Shown: in pieces, positions 58,903 to 64,000 of the stretch
Layout of the letters: the number at the start of each line of letters is the position of its first letter
Numbering within the stretch: the stretch's first letter is position 1
NCBI GenBank assembly: GCA_907163375.1
Contig: CAJQUW010005348.1
Span: 372,001-436,000, forward strand
Reading direction: 5' to 3'
Source: Prostheceraeus crozeri
Lineage: Eukaryota; Platyhelminthes; Polycladida; Euryleptidae
DNA length: 64,000 bases
Made by a program: the position numbers and the translations under genes
The notes under the pieces: generated by a model
What the model saw: only the letters and a program-made list of their open reading frames with translations
What the model was told of the DNA's origin: nothing
Database searches by the model: none

Positions 58903-61215
58903 TTGCATGTATTTTAATGCCCGGTCCCTGAAAAACAAATTTGATGAGCTTGCAGTATTACTGGACTCTGAGAGCTACTGATTTTTGTGACGGAGACATG
59001 GTTGGACAGTAGAATAAGTGATTTATTTATTATACGTGAAACGGATTATAGCGTTCATCGATGTGACAGACTTTCCTCTATGGGAGGTGGATGTGCTATT
59101 TTTGTGAGGAATCATTTAAATGTGCAGTGCATCCCCATTGCAGCTCTTAACTCCTCATCCACGATGGAGGTTGTGGCAATTGATGTAATTTATCAGAGAT
59201 TAGCTCGTTACCGAATATTTTGTATATATTTTCCGCCATCAGCTGCCATCATGAATGAATCTGATGTTAAATGCCTTTGGGATCTAATGGAAAATGGTAG
59301 CAGGCCTAATGGTGATTGTACAGTTGTGTTCATAGGAGATTTCAATTCTCCTTTAATCGATTGGTGCGTACCCTCTTCTTCAGGTGGACTACATCACAAA
59401 ATGTTTCTTCGAAAATGCATTGAGTTGAATCTCTCGCAACTAGTGGACTGCCCAACGAGAAAAGATAACACACTTGATCTTGTACTGACTGACAATCCTC
59501 ATTCAATTCAAAGACTCTCCATCACTCATCCATTCTCAGATACTTGTGATCATAATAGTGTTATTTTTTCATTGACAATTGAATGTTCTCTGTCCAGTGA
59601 ACAGGTTCCCATGACGAACTTTTATGCTGCTGATTATAAAGGAATAAAACTGACGTTGCAAAACGTTCCATGGTATCTCATATGTCAGCAGGAATTCTGT
59701 GATAGTGTTCATGGCATTCTGTTGACTATCATCAACGATCCTTCTTTTGTGCCTGCATTTGTGAAACGTAAACGTCACTACTACCCTAGGCATATACGAC
59801 TACTCTTGTCAAAGAAACGGAAAGTATACAAGAAGTTGAAGTCAAATCCATCGCTCAAACAGAAATACAAGGAAATATGCAACAAGTACACAAGTGAGGT
59901 TTATGCGCATAACTGCGGGCAAGAATCAAAAATCATTCAAGCGAAAAATAGCAAGGCATTATATTCCTTCATAAATAAAAAGTTGAAACATCGTCCTGTG
60001 ATCCCACCGATTTTGAATGAAAGTGATGAATATGTGTGTGATCCTATGGAGAAGTCTGTTGTGTTTAATAGCTTTTTTGGTTCTGTCTTCTCAAGTGACA
60101 ACGGTAGGCTCCCTAACTTCGATCGGCGAATCAGTGATGAAGCTACTGAATGGTCGTATGTATACTTTACCTATGATAACATATATCGAAGCCTACGAAA
60201 ACTTCCTGAAAAGTATGTTTATACGCCGGATGGTCTGCCGCCAATATTTTTACGTAATCTTGCTGAGGAGCTGACCCTGCCTATACAACTTTTGTTTGAG
60301 CTTTCATTCTCCCAAGGATCTCTCCTGGAAATTGTCTACTACAATTCCCTATCACAAAAGGGGCAATCGATCGTGCATCAAGAACTATCGTCCTGTTGCC
60401 CTTACGAGTGTTCTTTGTAAGGTAATGGAGTCTGTCATCGCCGAGCAGATCAAGAGCTATTTGCAGGAAAATGAACTCATTGCTCAGGTACAACATGGCT
60501 TTATGGAGAAGCGCTCTACATGTACCCAACTGATGAAATCGTTAAAACATTGGACAGGTTCAGTAAGCTGCCATCAACAAGTAGATGTCATACATATAGA
60601 TTTCGAGAAAGCTTTTGACCGAATCTGTCATACAAAATTGCTGCTTAAACTGGAAAAATATGGCATCAATTACGAGCTTTTTTCTTGGATCAGAGAGTTC
60701 TTAACACACCGATATCAAAATGTCATGGTGGAAAACAAGATTTCTGGAAAATTGCCTGTGCATAGTGGTGTGCCACAGGGTTCAGTAATTGGACCGCTGC
60801 TATTCGTAATCTATTTGAACGATATAGTCTCAGCTGCACAAAATGAGTGCAACTTGCTTCTCTTTGCAGATGACTTGAAGGTTTATGAAAGCAGAAGTGA
60901 TGGGAATTTCGCATGTTTAAAATCATCTCTTTCTGAGATTGAAGCATGGTCTAACACTTGGCAGCTACCAACTTCTCAAGAAAAGTGTAAATACATTAGT
61001 TTTGGTGGAAGCAATGACAGTGAATATTTCCTTGGGAACGTACATTCGCCACTTTCCAGAGTTGATTCAATTACTGACATTGGCGTTGTATTTTCCTCAA
61101 ATCTCAAGTTTTCCAAGCACTGAGAATCTATTGCCTCTAAAGCCAAATCCCGTGCATACCTGATTTTAAAATGCTTCAAAACAAATGATTGCAGTCTACT
61201 TAAAAGAGCTTATTG
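58903..61215 (+). pseudogene. LINE ORF2: APE endonuclease and reverse transcriptase
   Basis: The endonuclease starts at YFNARSLKNKFDEL (about 58910). After a break near 58981 come MTETWLDS, the GGGCAIFVRNH segment, VFIGDFNSPLIDW and TLDLVLTDNP. The frame shifts once near 60340. The RT follows: KNYRPVALTSVLCKVMES, motif A IHIDFEKAFDRICH, motif B HSGVPQGSVIGPLLFVIYLN and motif C LLFADDLKVY. One TGA at 61121-61123 (FSKH-stop-ESIA) interrupts the C-terminal part. Motif set and order fit the CR1/Jockey group. Three visible breaks, so non-functional here. Confidence 0.85.
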
Positions 61216-61242
61216 CTCGACAAACGACAAATGACCCTCATC

Positions 61243-61273
61243 GTGCGATAAATATGATCAAAGAATTTATCGC
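61243..61273. repeat. Left-end hairpin of the recombinase element
   Basis: GCGATAAAT (61245-61253) pairs with ATTTATCGC (61265-61273), 28 bp inside the left junction. Confidence 0.7.
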
Positions 61274-61410
61274 TGCATGGCTGTCAAAATTTCTTATTGC
61301 ACTGTGATTGTATGTAATGTTTGCGTTGTATTCAGCTGTCCATTTCAGGATACAGAAATAGAACAATTGATATTTACGATGGTAAAGTATAGTTATTCTG
61401 AAGCATTTGC

Positions 61411-61562
61411 CAATTGCTTAGCGCTATGATAACGCTAAGATAGCGTTCACTTCAAGACCTTTTACAAAAGAGCGATTGGCAAGCCAGTGCATTGCTATTT
61501 TGAGCTACGGAAATCGAATTGCTATCAATGGTTGACGCTATGATGAGGCTACGATAGCGTTC
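61411..61562 (+). repeat. Left subterminal direct repeat with palindromic sites
   Basis: About 150 bp that reappear in the same orientation at 63289-63442. It contains the perfect palindrome AACGCTAAGATAGCGTT (61431-61447) and a looser pair GACGCTA...TAGCGTT (61534-61561), plus ATCAATGGTTGACGCTATGA. Confidence 0.75.
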
Positions 61563-61686
61563 ACTTCAATTACTCTACAATGGAGCAATTTGATAAGTCA
61601 GTATATTGATATTTGGTTATTATTTTTCCCTGTGATAATGTAAAGCAAAACGCGGAAATTCCATTAGAAATCATTTATTCTGAATG

Positions 61687-62858
61687 TCATATCAAGTCAG
61701 ACAATACAATCAAAGAAAAGTTCTTATCAGTAAGTGATAAGTGAAATGTGGACATTATGGTCACTTTCTTGTTTGACTGCGAATAGTCAAGAAGTCGACT
61801 TATGTTCCGCTGCTGCTCTATCGCGGTCCTTTTGTAAATTCGCACCGCATCACTTCGATGTCCAGTGCGTTCTTTGATGAGTTGCTCATCCACGTCCGAC
61901 TGGAACAATGCGGTAGCACAGGATACCTTCCCGGAGTGACCCGTGAAATTCCTTTTCAAACCGGCAGCTGCAGCAGCATTGGGCAGTAACTGGGAGATGG
62001 AATTGACACCAATCGGCACTTTGGCGCATCGGATTTTTCCAGCGATTGGCTGCACCGGTCTGCGATAGAACGCGCCCTCCTGAATGCCGCACCGCTTCAG
62101 AGCTTCGAAGTAAGTCTGAATCAGCTTGTACGTTGATTTATGGAAATTAGAGTCGTACTGCTTCAGATCCTTAACAGCTACATGACGGTGCTGCAGTCCA
62201 CCTCGATTATTTTTACTTTGCTTGCCCAGGAACCGAACGAAACGACCAGCGGCATCTTCACCAAAAACAAATTGGTCCATTGTCAGGCTTCGGTGCTCGT
62301 CACGAGAACGAAGACCAAACACTTTGCTGGTGTAAAAGTAGACGTCAGACAGCAACCCTCGACTGGTTTTCGTAGAAAATACATTTGAGCGCCATAGTTT
62401 TTGTTCGTCATCAGTAGCAACAGGGTCAGCTCGCTTCTTGCAGATTCCGACGCCTTTGCTTGTCAGCTCGAGTCGATGCAGCGTCGCAGATAGTGGAACT
62501 CTTTGTTACTTTGATTGAAAAAGTTGAGGTCAGGGCGGTTGCAGTCGTCTCTCAGGTAGGGCATGACGCCACACATGATGCTATAAATAGATGATGGTGG
62601 GTACTCCTTGCCGTCTTTGCGGCGAATCTCATAAACAAAATGAGACAATACTTGAATAAGGAGATCTGTGCCCACATTTGGCAAGCTCGAGAGATCTGGA
62701 TATTGGCACTCATCAAAAGTCATATTTTTTGCACCTACCCATTCCTCGTACACCTTAAGGGCAAATACGTTTGCTCTTCGGGTATTCTCGGGAACCGACC
62801 TCTGCACACTGGCCTCAATTTCTTGTGTACTAACAAAGCTAAACCGCTCCATTTCCAA
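61687..62858 (-). pseudogene. Tyrosine recombinase of Crypton/DUF3504 type
   Basis: The N-terminal part (62858-62463) is a core-binding domain: VPENTRRANVFALKVYEEWV, LSHFVYEIRRKDGKEYPPSS and YSIMCGVMPYLR. The C-terminal catalytic part reads from about 62470 (ELTSKGVGICKKRADPV) to 61687, with GLRSRDEHRSL (first Arg), GHSGKVSCATALF, ERTGHRSDAVRIY (His and the candidate nucleophile Tyr) and KRT. Two defects are visible. A frameshift with some missing bases lies at about 62466, between RRCIDS and ELTSKG. The HxxR box reads HSGK, so the second catalytic arginine is a lysine. The family is shared with the ZMYM2-4 and QRICH1 host proteins of vertebrates. It would cut and rejoin DNA at the element ends. 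Confidence 0.8.
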
Positions 62859-63288
62859 TAGATTGTCCTAAAATAGATGCCACTAATCATTTCATAGTGG
62901 CCATGAGATGCGTTTATTAAATTAATGTCAAAAACAAGCTCAGTCTTCAATAACTGCACTTTCAGCTCTTATTTATGTATTGATTATTTATCAGATGAAA
63001 AGTCATTGTCCATAATACGCTGAGTAAACAACAAATTGCCTGATTTGAGCTAAAACAGTCCATACAAATCATAAATGAAAATCGCTTTATCTGCCGTTTA
63101 TTGTCAAAAAGTTCTACTGCAACGCTGATTCTAATTTACGTAGCGTCGTTTTATGAAAGATTGCGCTATAAAGACGCTAACTTAGCGTTCTGACGGTCAG
63201 ATTTACAATGGCTAGCCCAAGTTATTCTAGTCTATTATTTAATGTCTGCATTAAGCATAGAGCTAATCTAAAACACTTGCGAGATATT

Positions 63289-63442
63289 TTGATAAACAAC
63301 GCTTTGACAACGCTAAGATAGCGCTATCTTTTAGAACTCTATAATGGAGCAATTGGTAAACCATTACATTTCTATTCTAAGCCATAGAAATCGAATAATT
63401 ATTATCAATGGTTGACGCTATGATGATGCCAACTTAGCGTTC
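63289..63442 (+). repeat. Right subterminal direct repeat with palindromic sites
   Basis: Same orientation as 61411-61562. It contains AACGCTAAGATAGCGCT (63309-63325) and GACGCTA...CTTAGCGTT (63414-63441). A further GACGCTAACTTAGCGTTC site lies just outside at 63173-63190. Confidence 0.75.
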
Positions 63443-63594
63443 TATCGGTAGCTCTGTTTCAGATTGATCAACAATTTTGACAAGATGAGTAGATTGAAGT
63501 GTTCGCTCTACTTAATTTTCTAAATGGTTGATTGAAGTGTAAAAGTATGACAACGTGCTGAAACTGTGCAAATCGTCTCCGCCGCGCTGTCAAG

Positions 63595-63647
63595 CAATAA
63601 GGTAGTTATCGCACTCAAGCCTAGAGTGCGATAACTATCACTTATTG
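63595..63647. repeat. Right-end compound hairpin of the recombinase element
   Basis: Perfect arms AGTTATCGCACTC (63604-63616) and GAGTGCGATAACT (63624-63636) surround a 7-base loop. Outside them, CAATAAG (63595-63601) pairs with the junction repeat CTTATTG (63641-63647), so the junction itself is part of the stem. Confidence 0.85.
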
Positions 63648-64000
63648 TGTGTATGTCCGACAAACCTTGGAATATTGTACACCGGTGTGGAATCCTGGTC
63701 TAAAGAGGGATATCACTGCCATTGAGAAGGTGCAAAAGTACTACACCAGGCACATCTGCAGACGCACGAAAATACCTTACAGTGACTATCATTCTCGTTT
63801 ATCTTTGCTGGGGATGCTGACTCTCGAGAGACGCAGAATAATATTTGATCTTATTTTGATTTATAAAATGCTGCCTAACTTAGTTGATCTGGATTTCAAT
63901 GACTTCTTTATCTTGAATTCATCACGGTACTCTACTCGCAGTCATAATTTCAAGCTCCGAGCTCAGGAATTCCCAAGAACAAATGTGCAAGACTTTTTCT
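63648..64000 (+). pseudogene. LINE ORF2 C-terminal part, continued
   Basis: YVRQTLEYCTPVWNPGLKRD, then IEKVQKYYTRHICRR and LSLLGMLTLERRRIIFDL, the typical CR1 C-terminal region. The frame is the same as that of LLKRAY at 61194-61211 on the other side of the insertion. It runs off the window end without a stop. Confidence 0.85.

Larger units (their letters stand above)
61209..63647 (-). mobile_element. Crypton-like tyrosine-recombinase element, 2.43 kb
   Basis: A direct repeat CTTATTG (61209-61215, 63641-63647) marks the junctions. With one copy counted, the LINE frame runs through (KRAYCVYVRQ). There are no terminal inverted repeats of the cut-and-paste type. The ends instead carry hairpins with GTGCGATAA words and subterminal direct repeats rich in ACGCTA/TAGCGT palindromes. 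The only gene is a minus-strand tyrosine recombinase. Integration by a recombinase at a short identical core would explain the direct repeat without target duplication, as described for Cryptons. Confidence 0.8.
57787..64000 (+). mobile_element. CR1-like LINE, split by a tyrosine-recombinase element
   Basis: A plus-strand non-LTR retrotransposon with ORF1 at 57886-58712 and ORF2 at about 58903-61215, resuming at 63648 and running out of the window. It has few breaks for its length, so it is fairly young. The interruption at CTTATTG (61209-61215 and 63641-63647) leaves the ORF2 frame in register on both sides. Upstream it abuts the Tc1 element, so its true 5' end is uncertain. Confidence 0.85.

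Noticed and set aside
61209-63647. Helitron or cut-and-paste transposon as the carrier of the recombinase
   Set aside because: There are no terminal inverted repeats, the junction is a direct repeat also shared by the LINE frame, and no Rep/helicase or DDE enzyme is encoded.
1-64000. tRNA or rRNA genes
   Set aside because: I looked for GTTCGAATC-type T-arm words with matching A-boxes and for conserved rRNA blocks and found none. A covariance search could still find a diverged one.

Overview
This is a 64 kb window of AT-rich animal nuclear DNA. It has a split host gene with a phase-1 intron, many microsatellites, and a dense nested layer of transposable elements. The only host gene I recognise with confidence is the last coding exon (14043-14986, + strand) of a two-pore-domain potassium channel of the THIK (KCNK12/KCNK13) type. 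Its close match to vertebrate THIK proteins, together with Penelope-like elements, CR1-type LINEs, DD34E/DD41D Tc1-mariners, hAT elements and a Crypton, suggests an invertebrate, probably marine and perhaps an echinoderm or another deuterostome. The species cannot be fixed from the sequence alone.

Layout. 1-404: decayed Penelope-like GIY-YIG end. 3479-5313: DD41D mariner with an open transposase and unusual 0.38 kb inverted ends, followed by a near-perfect hairpin. 8617-10984: hAT-type element with a perfect 8-bp target duplication, holding a small nested MITE. 13042-13821: second hAT family (BED-finger remnant) in the intron of the channel gene, inserted into one arm of an older inverted repeat. 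14043-14986: THIK exon. 17004-20570: 564-bp arms of a large inverted repeat. 21190-22194: Tc1-like relic. 24578-29577: two almost identical Penelope-like copies head to head, with possible hammerhead ribozymes in the terminal repeats. 29597-29771: pogo-like MITE. 30086-31575: an internally inverted Penelope-like fragment. 31749-35222: a CR1-like LINE end split by a CACTA-like element, which itself holds an unrecognised transposon with 0.55 kb subterminally iterated inverted repeats.

35224-38341: a 1.57 kb tandem duplication containing part of a minus-strand LINE that runs back from about 39450. 39817-40540: inverted copy of the 13 kb hAT family. 42394-46027: another minus-strand LINE, split by a short Penelope-like insert. 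46299-46496: a possible exon of an unknown gene. 48826-53100: three retroelement 3' ends in the same orientation, each followed by a CTCTCTCGCACTC microsatellite. 56204-57784: Tc1-like element with long inverted repeats. 57787-64000: a CR1-like LINE with an RRM-type ORF1 and EN-RT ORF2, interrupted precisely by a 2.43 kb tyrosine-recombinase element (61209-63647).

The most interesting parts are the Crypton-like element with its direct-repeat junction, terminal hairpins and iterated palindromes; the unrecognised long-TIR transposon; and the Penelope-like pair with its candidate ribozymes. I saw no tRNA, rRNA, CRISPR or operon-like structure.
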